This document shows positions 1-8,512 of a stretch of 64,000 nt of DNA, in pieces (position 1 is the first letter of the stretch; each line of letters opens with the position of its first letter). Position numbers and translations under genes: made by a program. This DNA is from Henriciella mobilis (lineage in GTDB: Bacteria; Pseudomonadota; Alphaproteobacteria; Caulobacterales; Hyphomonadaceae), in contig NZ_QWFZ01000003.1 in assembly GCF_003576315.1 (NCBI RefSeq), forward strand, positions 372,001-436,000. Direction: 5' to 3'. Under the pieces are notes generated by a model. The model made no database searches, was not told the origin of the DNA, and saw only the letters and a program-made list of their open reading frames with translations.

Positions 1-144
1 GGCGCCACAACCGAGCCGCCCCGGAATGATCACACTCACCGGAAGGTCCTCGACAGCCACCTTGGTCATGGCGAACGCGCCAGCCCAGCAGGAAGAGAGC
101 AGGAGGAACAGGGCCCATTCAGCAGGTGAGCGTTGGGTGTTCAT
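1..144 (-). CDS. EamA/DMT-family transporter, N-terminal fragment (runs off the window)
   Basis: The first 48 codons of a membrane protein, read leftward from an ATG at 144 and still open at base 1. The visible residues contain a hydrophobic first helix with the W-A-G-A-F-A pattern, then TKVAVEDLPVSV, which is how EamA (drug/metabolite transporter) proteins begin: helix 1 followed by a short loop with a conserved LP. Family members have about ten helices in two EamA repeats and export small metabolites across the inner membrane; the substrate cannot be told here. It is divergent from serC, with about 190 bp between. No strong Shine-Dalgarno precedes the ATG, so the start is provisional. Confidence 0.75.
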   Translation of the reverse strand, partial: MNTQRSPAEWALFLLLSSCWAGAFAMTKVAVEDLPVSVIIPGRLGCGA

Positions 145-280
145 CAGGCTGGGGCGGTCCTCGAATATCTCCGCTCCTGCAATTGCACCGGCAGACGCAG
201 GCGGCAAGGCCGCAGGCGCATCCGCCTGTCCGGAAATTACCCCTATCACACGCCCCTGAAATCTGGCATACGGGCCGCGG

Positions 281-325
281 GCCAGCCCTCCCCAACGAGG
301 GCCAGCCTATCTGTAAGGATAGGAG
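281..325 (+). ncRNA. serC-motif-like leader RNA: tandem hairpins, the second masking the serC RBS
   Basis: Two adjacent perfect 6-bp hairpins lie just before serC. Hairpin 1 pairs 285-290 with 297-302 around a CCCAAC loop. Hairpin 2 pairs CCTATC at 306-311 with GATAGG at 318-323 around a TGTAAG loop. Each left arm starts in a repeat of GCCAGCC (281-287 and 301-307). The serC Shine-Dalgarno AGGAG (321-325) overlaps the right arm of hairpin 2, so folding would hide it. From memory, a 'serC RNA motif' of two hairpins has been described upstream of serC-serA in alphaproteobacteria, and placement and shape fit. The ligand, if any, is unknown. I could not run a covariance search. Confidence 0.65.
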
Positions 326-333
326 TAAAACAG

Positions 334-1506
334 ATGACGATTCCCGCTAAGCCGGACGTGCGTCCAGCATGCCCGCATTTCTCTTCCGGGCCGACTGCCA
401 AACGCCCCGGATTTTCACTCTCACAACTTGAGACAACCGCTTTCGGCCGCTCGCACCGCGCCAAGGATGCGAAGGCGAAGCTGAAAGAAGCGATCGACCG
501 CACCAAGGCGATCCTGAAGCTGCCCGACGACTATCGCGTTGCCATCGTGCCTGCGTCTGACACCGGCGCTGTCGAGATGTGCATGTGGTCGATGCTCGGC
601 GCGAAGCCGGTCGACATCTTTGCCTGGGAAAGCTTCGGCAAGGACTGGGTGACGGACGCGCAAAAGCAGCTCAAGCTCGACAATTGCGAAGTCTATGTCG
701 GGGACTATGGCGTGCTACCGCCCTTCGAGAAGGCGCGCGACGATGCCGATATCGTCTTCACCTGGAATGGCACGACCTCAGGCGTGCGCGTCGACGATCA
801 TAGCTGGATCAAGCCGAACCCGGACCGCGTCGTGATCTGTGATGCGACCTCCGCCGTCTTCGCGCAGGACATCCCGTTCGAGAAACTCGATGTCATTACC
901 TATAGCTGGCAGAAAGTGCTCGGCGGGGAAGCGGCGCATGGCATGCTGATCCTGTCGCCCAACGCCGTGAAGCGGCTTGAAAGCTTCACGCCTGACCGGC
1001 CGCTGCCGAAACTCTTCCGCATGACCAAGGGCGGCAAGCTGAACGAATCCCTGTTCGAAGGCGCCACCATCAACACCCCGTCCATGCTCTGCGTCGAGGA
1101 TTATCTCAAAGCCCTCGACTGGGCCGAAAGCGAAGGCGGACCGGCCGGTCTCAAGGCACGGTCCGACAAGAGCCTCAGGATCCTGGAAGACTGGGTCGCG
1201 AAGACCGACTGGATCGACTTCCTCTGCGCTGATCCCGTGACGCGCTCCAATACGGGTGTGACGTTCAGGATCGCCGATCCGCGCGTGGCCAAGCTCGACA
1301 ATGATGCCCAGGAAGCCTTCGTGAAGAAGCTGGTGACCATGCTGGAAAAGGAAGGCGTCGCCTACGATTTCAACTCCTACCGCGATGCGCCTCCAGGCCT
1401 GCGGATATGGGTTGGTTCGACGGTCGAGCCGTCGGATGTCGAGAAGCTCCTGCCCTGGCTCGACTGGGCCTTCGCCACAGCCGCGACCGAACTCCAGGAC
1501 GCCTGA
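334..1506 (+). CDS. serC: phosphoserine aminotransferase
   Basis: Converts 3-phosphohydroxypyruvate and glutamate to phosphoserine, the second step of serine synthesis and a reaction also used for pyridoxal phosphate; cytoplasmic, PLP-dependent. The 390-residue protein is of the longer alphaproteobacterial type. It has the N-terminal NFSSGP-type block (here HFSSGPTAKRPGFSL), GRSHRAK, PASDTGAVEM and the PLP-lysine region SWQKVLGGEAAHG. The ATG at 334 is chosen because AGGAG lies 8 nt upstream; the reading frame continues upstream to 133 but that part has no homology-like content. serA follows after 133 bp and shares the same biosynthetic branch. The upstream hairpin pair suggests control of translation start. 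Confidence 0.95.
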   Translation: MTIPAKPDVRPACPHFSSGPTAKRPGFSLSQLETTAFGRSHRAKDAKAKLKEAIDRTKAILKLPDDYRVAIVPASDTGAVEMCMWSMLGAKPVDIFAWESFGKDWVTDAQKQLKLDNCEVYVGDYGVLPPFEKARDDADIVFTWNGTTSGVRVDDHSWIKPNPDRVVICDATSAVFAQDIPFEKLDVITYSWQKVLGGEAAHGMLILSPNAVKRLESFTPDRPLPKLFRMTKGGKLNESLFEGATINTPSMLCVEDYLKALDWAESEGGPAGLKARSDKSLRILEDWVAKTDWIDFLCADPVTRSNTGVTFRIADPRVAKLDNDAQEAFVKKLVTMLEKEGVAYDFNSYRDAPPGLRIWVGSTVEPSDVEKLLPWLDWAFATAATELQDA

Positions 1507-1511
1507 TTACT

Positions 1512-1606
1512 CGTCATCCCGCAAAGCGCACCAGCGCTTCTCCGGGACCCAGTGCGAACAGTTCAACTGGGTCTTGGCTTTTCGCTGCGCTCCGGCCGGG
1601 ATGACG
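1512..1606. repeat. REP-like nested palindrome between serC and serA
   Basis: CGTCATCCCG at 1512-1521 is the exact reverse complement of CGGGATGACG at 1597-1606, and inside it GACCCAGT (1546-1553) pairs with ACTGGGTC (1566-1573). This makes a long imperfect hairpin of about 95 bp. The sequence style resembles the intergenic palindromes that recur in many alphaproteobacterial genomes. Only one copy is seen in this window. It may attenuate readthrough from serC into serA or stabilise the serC transcript 3' end. Confidence 0.7.
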
Positions 1607-1639
1607 CCTTTCCCCTGCTTGTAAATGGAACACAATCCC

Positions 1640-3235
1640 ATGCCCAAAGTCCTAATCGCTGACGACCTCAGCACCGCCGCCGTCGAAATCTTCAGAAATC
1701 ACGGCATCGAAACCGATATCCGCGTTGGCCTGACCAAGGATGAGCTGATCGAGATCATCCCGGAATTTGACGGCCTCGCCGTGCGGTCGGCCTGCAAGCC
1801 GGACGCCGACGTCATTGCCGCTGCCTCGAAGCTGAAAGTGATCGGCCGCGCCGGCATTGGTGTCGACAATATCGACATCAAGGCGGCGACCGCAAAGGGC
1901 GTCGTCGTCATGAACACGCCGTTCGGCAACGCTGTCACGACGGCCGAACACGCCATCGCGATGATGTTCGCCGCCGCGCGCCAGATCCCGGCTGCCGATG
2001 CCGGTACGCAGGCCGGCAAGTGGCCGAAGAAGAACTTCGTCGGTACCGAGGTCTCCTACAAGACGCTCGGCCTGATCGGCTGCGGCAATATCGGGGCCCG
2101 CGTGGCCGAACGCGCCAAGGGCCTCCTGATGAAGGTCGTCGCCTTCGACCCCTTCCTCACCGAGGAACGGGCTGTCGAGCTCGGCGTGGAGAAGGTGGAT
2201 CTCGATCACCTGCTCTCGCGCGCCGATGTCATCACGCTGCATACGCCGTTGACCGACCAGACGCGCAACATCCTGTCGAAGGAAGCGCTGGAGAAAACCA
2301 AGAAAGGCGTGATCGTCATCAACTGCGCCCGCGGCGGGCTGGTCGACGAAGCCGCTGTGCGCGAATTGCTGGAATCCGGCCATATCCAGGCCGCCGCCTT
2401 CGACGTGTTCGCAGAAGAACCGGCGAAAGAGAACGTCCTGTTCGGCGCGCCGAACTTCGTAGCGACCCCGCACCTTGGCGCCTCGACCGTCGAAGCGCAG
2501 GAGAACGTCGCCCTGCAGGTCGCCGAGCAGATGAGCGACTACCTGCTCACCGGCGCGGTGACGAACGCGCTCAACATGCCGTCGGTCACCGCCGATGAAG
2601 CCCCGCGCCTCAAGCCCTTCATCGACCTTGCTGAAAAGCTCGGCCAGTTCGCCGGCCAGATCTCCGATCATGGCTTCGAGGAAGTCGTCATCGAGTATGA
2701 GGGCGACCTGGCCGACATGAACCGCAAGCCGATCACGGCAGCGGCCCTGGCGGGCCTGCTGAGGGCCTCGCGCGGCGATGTGAACATGGTGTCCGCACCT
2801 GCCATCCTCGCCGATTCCGGCGTGAAGTTCTCCGAGAGCGTCACAGAGGACAGCCCCGTCTATGACAGCCTGATCCGGATCAAGGTGCTTGTGCCGAAGA
2901 CGGCAAACTCAGACCAGGCAGGCTGGCGCTCGCTGGCCGGAACCGTATCGGCGGGGCGTCCGCGCGTCGTTGAGGTCAAGGAAATGCCGCTTGAAGGCGA
3001 TTTCTCCCCGGTCATGCTCTACGTGAACAATCTCGACAAGCCGGGCTTCATCGGCTCGCTGGGCGTGATGCTGGGCGAAGCGAATGTGAACATCGCGACC
3101 TTCCATCTCGGCCGGCAGGCTGAAGGCGGCGAAGCCATCGCGCTGATCGGCATCGACGGTGAACCGGCCGCCGACGTCACGCAGAAAATCGATTCGCTGC
3201 CGCATGTACGCTACGCGAAGGTCCTGCACTTCTAG
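1640..3235 (+). CDS. serA: D-3-phosphoglycerate dehydrogenase
   Basis: Oxidises 3-phosphoglycerate to 3-phosphohydroxypyruvate with NAD+, the committed step of serine synthesis. The 531-residue, long-form enzyme has a D-2-hydroxyacid dehydrogenase core with the nucleotide loop GLIGCGNIGARVAE near residue 150. Signature segments include INCARGGLVDE and TPHLGAST with the catalytic His. An intervening ASB domain follows, then a C-terminal ACT domain starting near LYVNNLDKPGFIG, the usual serine-binding feedback module. An in-frame ATG lies 15 nt upstream at 1625 but has no ribosome-binding site. The start at 1640 has a GGA about 10 nt before it and gives the family-typical MPKVLI N-terminus. Downstream of serC in the same direction. 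Confidence 0.95.
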   Translation: MPKVLIADDLSTAAVEIFRNHGIETDIRVGLTKDELIEIIPEFDGLAVRSACKPDADVIAAASKLKVIGRAGIGVDNIDIKAATAKGVVVMNTPFGNAVTTAEHAIAMMFAAARQIPAADAGTQAGKWPKKNFVGTEVSYKTLGLIGCGNIGARVAERAKGLLMKVVAFDPFLTEERAVELGVEKVDLDHLLSRADVITLHTPLTDQTRNILSKEALEKTKKGVIVINCARGGLVDEAAVRELLESGHIQAAAFDVFAEEPAKENVLFGAPNFVATPHLGASTVEAQENVALQVAEQMSDYLLTGAVTNALNMPSVTADEAPRLKPFIDLAEKLGQFAGQISDHGFEEVVIEYEGDLADMNRKPITAAALAGLLRASRGDVNMVSAPAILADSGVKFSESVTEDSPVYDSLIRIKVLVPKTANSDQAGWRSLAGTVSAGRPRVVEVKEMPLEGDFSPVMLYVNNLDKPGFIGSLGVMLGEANVNIATFHLGRQAEGGEAIALIGIDGEPAADVTQKIDSLPHVRYAKVLHF

Positions 3236-3261
3236 GGATACATCCCATTCATAAGACTTAT

Positions 3262-3293
3262 GCCCGTTCCGGCCGATGAAAGCCGGAACGGGC
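3262..3293 (+). terminator. strong hairpin after serA (no U-tract)
   Basis: GCCCGTTCCGGC (3262-3273) and GCCGGAACGGGC (3282-3293) form a perfect 12-bp stem with an 8-nt loop, 26 bp after the serA stop. There is no run of T after it, so it may stabilise a 3' end rather than act as a classical intrinsic terminator. Confidence 0.6.
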
Positions 3294-3343
3294 TGCTCCA
3301 TCTCGCGTCCATCAGATGAACGCAATTTCGAAGGAGCATCCCA

Positions 3344-3955
3344 ATGACGAAAGTCGCCATCATCTATCATTCCGGCTATGGCCACACCGCCAAGGTCGCC
3401 GGCCATATCCTCAAGGGCGCGCAGGCTGTCCGTGGCGCAGACGTCACGCTCTACAAGGCTGACGACCTGACAAGCCCGGACAAGGGCCCCTGGTCCGAAC
3501 TCGCCGAGGCAGACGCCATCGTCTTTGGCGCTCCGACCTATATGGGCTCGGCCTCCGCGGTCTTTAAGCAGTTCATGGAAGCGGCCTCGAAGGTCTGGAT
3601 GGCGCAGGGCTGGCGGGACAAGATCGCCGCCGGCTTCACCAATTCCGGCTCGCTGGCGGGTGACAAGCTCAACACGCTGCAGGAACTGGCAATTTTCGCC
3701 GGCCAGCAAGGTATGATCTGGGTCAACTACGGTGCCTTCCCCGGCTACAATACGAGCCAGAGCGACTACGAGACCGCCTGGAACCGGGCCGGCCACATGA
3801 TCGGGCTGGGCACCCAGTCGCTGACGGACCTGCCAGCCGATCAGACCCCGGACCGCGCAGACCTCGAGACAGCTGAAGACTTCGGGCGCCGTGTCGCTGA
3901 GGCCACAAAGCGCTGGGTTCGCGGCAAAGTGGACCAGGCGCTGGAAACCGCCTGA
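3344..3955 (+). CDS. flavodoxin-family FMN protein (WrbA/NADPH-dependent FMN reductase-like)
   Basis: A 203-residue soluble flavodoxin-fold protein. The FMN phosphate loop is visible at residues 7-15 (YHSGYGHTAKVA), followed by the second flavin-binding segment APTYMGSASAVFKQFMEA and a third around TNSGSLAGDK. This layout fits the NAD(P)H:quinone oxidoreductase/WrbA-like group, which makes two-electron reductions of quinones and so limits semiquinone damage. It is also compatible with a general FMN reductase partner for the oxygenases nearby, which is inference. AAGGAG lies about 8 nt before the ATG. It is bounded by the serA hairpin upstream and a terminator downstream, so it is probably monocistronic. 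Confidence 0.8.
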   Translation: MTKVAIIYHSGYGHTAKVAGHILKGAQAVRGADVTLYKADDLTSPDKGPWSELAEADAIVFGAPTYMGSASAVFKQFMEAASKVWMAQGWRDKIAAGFTNSGSLAGDKLNTLQELAIFAGQQGMIWVNYGAFPGYNTSQSDYETAWNRAGHMIGLGTQSLTDLPADQTPDRADLETAEDFGRRVAEATKRWVRGKVDQALETA

Positions 3956-3976
3956 AGAGATTAACTTGACCTCAGG

Positions 3977-4010
3977 CCCGCCCCGGCCTTTCTGGGGCGG
4001 GTCAATTTTT
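3977..4010 (+). terminator. intrinsic terminator after the flavodoxin-like gene
   Basis: CCCGCCCC (3977-3984) pairs with GGGGCGGG (3994-4001) and is followed by AATTTTT ending at 4010. It lies 14 bp before the next start codon. Confidence 0.8.
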
Positions 4011-4024
4011 CAGAGGTCCCTTCC

Positions 4025-4612
4025 ATGAATCGTCTCCTTGTCTGCAGTGCTCTTACCCTCTCGGCCGTCTCGCTTGCCCAGACCGCAGAAGCCCAGCTCG
4101 TCGAGGAAGCGCGCATTGGCGTCATGCAGCACAATATCTGCGTGATCGACTGCAAGAACGCCGACAAGGAGGACGGCCCGACGGTCGAAGGCGAAATCGT
4201 TTTCGCCTCACCGGAGTTTCTGAAATACATCTGGGCACCCCGCCCTTACGCGCTGGCATCGATTAATGTGTCAGGCGACACAAGCTATGGTGCGGTCGGC
4301 CTGATGTGGAACTGGGACTTTGCCGAAGACTGGTCGCTGGAGCCAAGCCTCGGCTACGCCATCCACGATGGCGCGGTTGCCAGCCCGTTCCCGCAAGGCA
4401 GCCCGGAAAGCAATGCCTTCTCGCAGGAAAACGTCCTGTATGGATCGGAGGACCTCTTCCGGACCGGCCTCGCGGTCAATCGCGACATCGGTGAGAATTG
4501 GGGCCTTCAGCTCCAGTATGAGCACCTGTCCCACGGCCAGATCCTCGGCAATGGGCGCAATCAGGGCGTCGATAGTATCGGGCTGCGCGCCTATTACCGT
4601 TTCGGCGGGTAA
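4025..4612 (+). CDS. acyloxyacyl hydrolase, PagL-like lipid A 3-O-deacylase
   Basis: A 195-residue secreted beta-barrel protein. Residues 1-23 form a signal peptide ending in AEA. The C-terminal third has the PagL active-site pattern: QYEHLSHG with the His-x-Ser pair, then N-G-R-N-Q-G, then SIGLRAYYRFGG ending in an outer-membrane-type strand with a near-terminal aromatic. PagL enzymes remove the 3-O acyl chain of lipid A in the outer membrane, which lowers immune recognition and alters permeability. Size (150-200 residues) and topology agree. It starts right after the terminator at 3977-4010, so its promoter must lie close by or within the preceding gene. Confidence 0.8.
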   Translation: MNRLLVCSALTLSAVSLAQTAEAQLVEEARIGVMQHNICVIDCKNADKEDGPTVEGEIVFASPEFLKYIWAPRPYALASINVSGDTSYGAVGLMWNWDFAEDWSLEPSLGYAIHDGAVASPFPQGSPESNAFSQENVLYGSEDLFRTGLAVNRDIGENWGLQLQYEHLSHGQILGNGRNQGVDSIGLRAYYRFGG

Positions 4613-4654
4613 GGCTTACCCGCCGTCACACTTGCATTCAGACGAGATCAGGCG

Positions 4655-4688
4655 AATCCTCCCCGTCAACAAATGACATGGGAGGATT
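4655..4688 (+). promoter_or_regulatory. hairpin that pairs the monooxygenase ribosome-binding site
   Basis: AATCCTCC (4655-4662) is the exact complement of GGAGGATT (4681-4688), the Shine-Dalgarno region of the monooxygenase whose ATG is at 4691. An 18-nt loop separates the arms. Folding would sequester the RBS, so translation may be controlled by temperature, a ligand or an RNA-binding protein. It could also be chance. Confidence 0.45.
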
Positions 4689-4690
4689 GA

Positions 4691-6157
4691 ATGGCGCAGA
4701 AACATGCCATCATCATTGGCGCCGGCCTCGGCGGCCTGACCGCTGCCATCAAGCTGCAGGAAGCGGGACATTCCTTTGATCTGCTCGACCGCAACCCGAA
4801 AGTCGGCGGCACCTGGTATGAGAACACCTATCCGGGATGCGCCTGCGACGTTCCGGTAGCGCTCTACCAGCTGTCTTTTGCTCAGAGCATCAACTGGACC
4901 CGCGCCTATCCACAGGGCCCGGAAATCCAGGCCTATGCAGAAGAAATCGCCGATCGCTTCCAGCTGAGGCCGAACCTTCATCTCAATGATGCTGCCGTGA
5001 GCGCGAAATGGGATGACGAGACCAAGAAATGGACGGTCACGACCGAGAGCGGCAAGACCTATACTGGCGAGATCCTTGTCGGCGCCCTTGGCCAGCTCAA
5101 CCGGCCCAACTGGCCGAAGATTGACGGTATCGACGCCTTCAAAGGCGCGAAGATGCATTCGGCGCGCTGGGATCATTCCGTCGATTTCGAAGGCAAGCGC
5201 GTTGGCGTCATCGGCTCGGCAGCGAGTGCCATCCAGCTGATTCCCGAACTTGCGAAGGTCGCCAAGCAGCTGACCGTGTTCCAGCGCACACCGAACTGGG
5301 TCATCCCGCGCCGCGATGTCCCCATCACGCAACAGGAACAGGCCCTGATGTTCACCGAGCCGGAAACGGCAATGGACCTTGGCGCCCGCAACCGCCAGCT
5401 GATCTATGACAATGCCGATCATTTCTTCTGGCAGGCCTTCAAATGGACCCAGGCCGGTCGCGACGCCTATACGGCGATTGCGACCAACCACCTGAAAGAC
5501 CAGGTGAAGGATCCGGAACTGCGCAAGAAGCTGACGCCCGACTATCCTGTGGGCTGCCGGCGCATCCTGATCGGCGACGACTATTTCCCCGCGCTCCAGC
5601 AGGACAATGTCGAGCTCGTCACCCAGGCGCCGAAGTCGATCGACGAGACCGGTGTGACGACACCGGACGGTGTCCACCGCGAGTTCGATATCCTCGTCTT
5701 TGCAACCGGCTTCGAGACCACTGGCTGGAACTGGTCGGTCGATGTCGAAGGTCTGAACGGCAAGCATCTCAACGAGGAATGGTCCGACCACCCGGAGGCC
5801 TATCGCGGCATCACGGTCGCCGACTTCCCGAACCTCTTCGTGCTGTATGGCCCGAACACCAATCTCGGCCACAACTCCATCACCTTCATGCTGGAGCGCC
5901 AGGTCGAGTACATGATCAAGGCGCTGCTCACGCTGGATGAAAAGTCGGCGTCGGCCATGATGCCGAAGAAGGACGCGCAGGACCGCTGGAACAAGGAAAT
6001 CCAGGAACAGCTCCAGAAGACGGTCTGGGCCGATCCAGCGTGCAATTCCTGGTACAAGACCGAGGACGGCCGAATCACTCAGAACTGGTCCTCTCACACG
6101 CGGGACTATGCTGCGGCCGTGCAGGACGTGAAAGTCGAGGATTACGAACTCGCCTGA
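4691..6157 (+). CDS. flavin-containing Baeyer-Villiger-type monooxygenase
   Basis: A 488-residue FAD/NADPH monooxygenase that inserts one oxygen from O2 into ketones (esters or lactones result) or into heteroatoms. The first Rossmann motif GAGLGGLTAAIKL begins near residue 10, and GTWYENTYPGCACDVP follows. The type I BVMO fingerprint is present as F150-x-G152-x3-H156-x3-W160-D161. The second dinucleotide motif GVIGSAASAIQ and FQRTPNWVIPR follow. The substrate is unknown; fatty or cyclic ketones are reasonable guesses. The ATG has GGAGG 8 nt upstream inside a hairpin. Stands alone between the PagL-like gene and purA. Confidence 0.88.
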   Translation: MAQKHAIIIGAGLGGLTAAIKLQEAGHSFDLLDRNPKVGGTWYENTYPGCACDVPVALYQLSFAQSINWTRAYPQGPEIQAYAEEIADRFQLRPNLHLNDAAVSAKWDDETKKWTVTTESGKTYTGEILVGALGQLNRPNWPKIDGIDAFKGAKMHSARWDHSVDFEGKRVGVIGSAASAIQLIPELAKVAKQLTVFQRTPNWVIPRRDVPITQQEQALMFTEPETAMDLGARNRQLIYDNADHFFWQAFKWTQAGRDAYTAIATNHLKDQVKDPELRKKLTPDYPVGCRRILIGDDYFPALQQDNVELVTQAPKSIDETGVTTPDGVHREFDILVFATGFETTGWNWSVDVEGLNGKHLNEEWSDHPEAYRGITVADFPNLFVLYGPNTNLGHNSITFMLERQVEYMIKALLTLDEKSASAMMPKKDAQDRWNKEIQEQLQKTVWADPACNSWYKTEDGRITQNWSSHTRDYAAAVQDVKVEDYELA

Positions 6158-6240
6158 TCGTCGCGCTAGCGCAACTCGCCCCTTGATATTCGCGTGCAAA
6201 CACTGTCTGTGGCGCACGGGATTTCAAGGAGTATGAGCCC

Positions 6241-7536
6241 ATGTCAGGTGTGGTCGTTGTCGGGGCCCAATGGGGCGATGAGGGCAAGGGCAAGATTGTC
6301 GACTGGCTGTCGAGCCGGGCCGATACGGTTGTTCGCTTCCAGGGCGGCCACAATGCCGGCCACACGCTGGTCATTGGCAACAAGACCTTCAAGCTGAACC
6401 TCTTGCCATCGGGCGTCGTGCGCGGTGGCAAGCTCTCGGTGATCGGCAATGGCGTCGTCGTAGACCCCTGGCAGCTGCTGTCGGAAATCGATGGCATGAT
6501 GAAGGAAGGCGTGATGCTCGGCCCGGACGACCTGATCCTGGCCGACAATGCCTGCCTTATCCTGCCCTGGCACAAGGATATCGACGCCGCCCGCGAGGCG
6601 GCGCTCGGCGACTCCAAAATCGGCACCACGAAGCGCGGTATCGGCCCGGCCTATGAAGACCGTGTCGGCCGGCGCGCCATCCGGGTTGCCGACCTCGCCG
6701 ATCCGGCCGCTCTTGACCTCAAGCTGGAGCGCCTGCTGGCACACCACCGTCCGCTGCGCGCCGGTCTCGACCTGCCTGAACCGGATGCCGAGAAGCTTAA
6801 GGTGGACCTTCTGGAGCTGGCGCCGAAAGTGCTGCCCTTTGCCAAGCCCGTGTGGAAACTACTGGATGAGCAGGTCAAGCTCGACCGCCGCATCCTGTTC
6901 GAAGGCGCCCAGGGCGTCATGCTCGATGTCGATCACGGCACCTACCCCTTCGTGACCTCATCGAATGTCGTGGCGGGCAATGCCTCGGCCGGGTCCGGCG
7001 TCGGGCCCAGCGCGATTTCCTACGTGCTCGGCCTCGCCAAGGCCTATACGACACGCGTCGGCTCGGGCCCCTTCCCGACAGAACAGGATAATGAAATCGG
7101 CCAGCGCCTCGGCACCGTCGGGCATGAATTCGGCACCGTCACGGGGCGGGCCCGGCGCTGCGGCTGGTTCGACAGCGTCATGGTCCGCCAGGCCTGCGCA
7201 ACCTCGGGCGTGACCGGCCTTGCACTGACCAAGCTCGACGTTCTCGACGGCTTCGAGGAGATCAAGGTCTGCGTGGCCTACAAGCTGAATGGCAAGGAAA
7301 TCGACTATTTCCCGGCCGGTCTCACCGACCAGGCCGCCGTCGAGCCGGTCTATGAGAGCATGCCGGGCTGGAAGGATTCCACGCGCGGCGCCCGCAGCTG
7401 GGCAGACCTGCCGGCCGAAGCGGTCAAATATGTCCGCCGCCTTGAGGAACTCGTCGGCAAGCCATGTGCGCTGGTGTCCACCTCGCCGGAACGCGAAGAC
7501 GTCATCCTGATGCGTGACCCGTTCGAGCGGGCCTGA
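6241..7536 (+). CDS. purA: adenylosuccinate synthetase
   Basis: Joins IMP and aspartate to adenylosuccinate at the expense of GTP, the first committed step to AMP; cytoplasmic homodimer. The 431-residue length is standard. Diagnostic segments are the N-terminal [16 protein letters not shown] (GTP loop with catalytic Asp), [12 protein letters not shown] with the catalytic His, [17 protein letters not shown] and [16 protein letters not shown] at 6227-6231 is 9 nt before the ATG, which supports this start. It ends 7 bp from the convergent TrmH-family gene with no obvious terminator between. Confidence 0.97.
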   Translation: MSGVVVVGAQWGDEGKGKIVDWLSSRADTVVRFQGGHNAGHTLVIGNKTFKLNLLPSGVVRGGKLSVIGNGVVVDPWQLLSEIDGMMKEGVMLGPDDLILADNACLILPWHKDIDAAREAALGDSKIGTTKRGIGPAYEDRVGRRAIRVADLADPAALDLKLERLLAHHRPLRAGLDLPEPDAEKLKVDLLELAPKVLPFAKPVWKLLDEQVKLDRRILFEGAQGVMLDVDHGTYPFVTSSNVVAGNASAGSGVGPSAISYVLGLAKAYTTRVGSGPFPTEQDNEIGQRLGTVGHEFGTVTGRARRCGWFDSVMVRQACATSGVTGLALTKLDVLDGFEEIKVCVAYKLNGKEIDYFPAGLTDQAAVEPVYESMPGWKDSTRGARSWADLPAEAVKYVRRLEELVGKPCALVSTSPEREDVILMRDPFERA

Positions 7537-7543
7537 CCATCCT

Positions 7544-8350
7544 TCAAGCGGTTTGCCGCGCCTCGAAAATCCGGCTGAGGGCGACAGCACCGGCTGTTGC
7601 GACATTGATGCTGTCAAAGCCCGGCGCCATGGGAATGCGTACGGGATGCGCCGCTCCGATCAGCCCATCCGGCAGGCCCGAACCTTCAGCCCCGAGTAGC
7701 ACGGCGACCTTCCCTGAAACCGGCATGTCGCCGATGGGCGTGGCGCTGGCGCGCGGCGTCATCGCCCAGATGTCATAGCCTGCGTCCTTCAGGGCGGCGA
7801 TATGATCGGCCCCCGTCCCGCCAAGGTGGAAGGGCATCCAGAGCGCGCTGCCGGCGGACACACGGATGGCCTTGCGATAGAGCGGGTCGCAGCTGCGTTC
7901 ATCAAGGATGATCCCATCCACGCCGAAGGCCGCGGCGTTGCGAAAAGCCGCGCCAACATTGTCGTGGTTGGAGATGTCATTGAGGACCAGCAGTGTCTCG
8001 CCGCTGAGCAGACTTTCCAGGCCAATCGGCTCACCCTTTCGCGCGCAGGCCAGCACGCCGCGGTGAATGGGAAATCCGGCCACCGCATCCATTATTGTCT
8101 GCGGCGCGACATAGATGGGCACATCGCCTGGCAGGCCCGCCAGAATATCCGCCAGAGGTTCAAGCCGCGTCTCGCCGATGAAAACGCTGTCGATAGTGAA
8201 GCGCGACCGCTCGGCCAGGATTGAAAGCGTTACCTTTCCCTCGACAATGAAGCGGCCGTCGGGCCGGCCGGTGAGGTCCCGCTCGCGGATCGAGACATAG
8301 GGCGCCACGCGCGGATCGGCGGGATCGTCGATATGGATGACCTCATTCAT
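7544..8350 (-). CDS. TrmH/SpoU-family RNA 2'-O-methyltransferase
   Basis: A 268-residue SPOUT-class SAM-dependent methyltransferase. The N-terminal part (to about residue 110) resembles a substrate-binding domain with RFIVEGKVTL. The C-terminal SpoU domain shows the three signature blocks in order: N-D-x-G-AAFRNAAAFG, VLLGAEGSGLP, and IPMAPGFDSINVATAGAV, which build the knotted SAM site. Targets in the family are a tRNA guanosine 18 or 23S rRNA ribose positions; this subgroup's target is not clear from sequence. Convergent with purA and divergent from the membrane gene at 8513. Confidence 0.88.
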   Translation of the reverse strand: MNEVIHIDDPADPRVAPYVSIRERDLTGRPDGRFIVEGKVTLSILAERSRFTIDSVFIGETRLEPLADILAGLPGDVPIYVAPQTIMDAVAGFPIHRGVLACARKGEPIGLESLLSGETLLVLNDISNHDNVGAAFRNAAAFGVDGIILDERSCDPLYRKAIRVSAGSALWMPFHLGGTGADHIAALKDAGYDIWAMTPRASATPIGDMPVSGKVAVLLGAEGSGLPDGLIGAAHPVRIPMAPGFDSINVATAGAVALSRIFEARQTA

Positions 8351-8512
8351 GCGGAAAGGAGCACTCCTGGCGAACGTCTGGACTGGCGAAGACAGCCGTT
8401 TAGCGAAGCATGCGCGTCAGCGCGAGGCCCGGATTAACCAGCCGGTTCCCCAATCGTGCCATTCCGGCTAGTGTCCCGAATGGCCGCAGGGGCGCGGGCG
8501 AGGGACAAGACA

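Noticed and set aside
1652..2671. A 339-residue minus-strand frame across serA
   Set aside because: It lies fully inside a certain gene and shows only the composition expected for the antisense frame of GC-rich DNA, with no domain or RBS.
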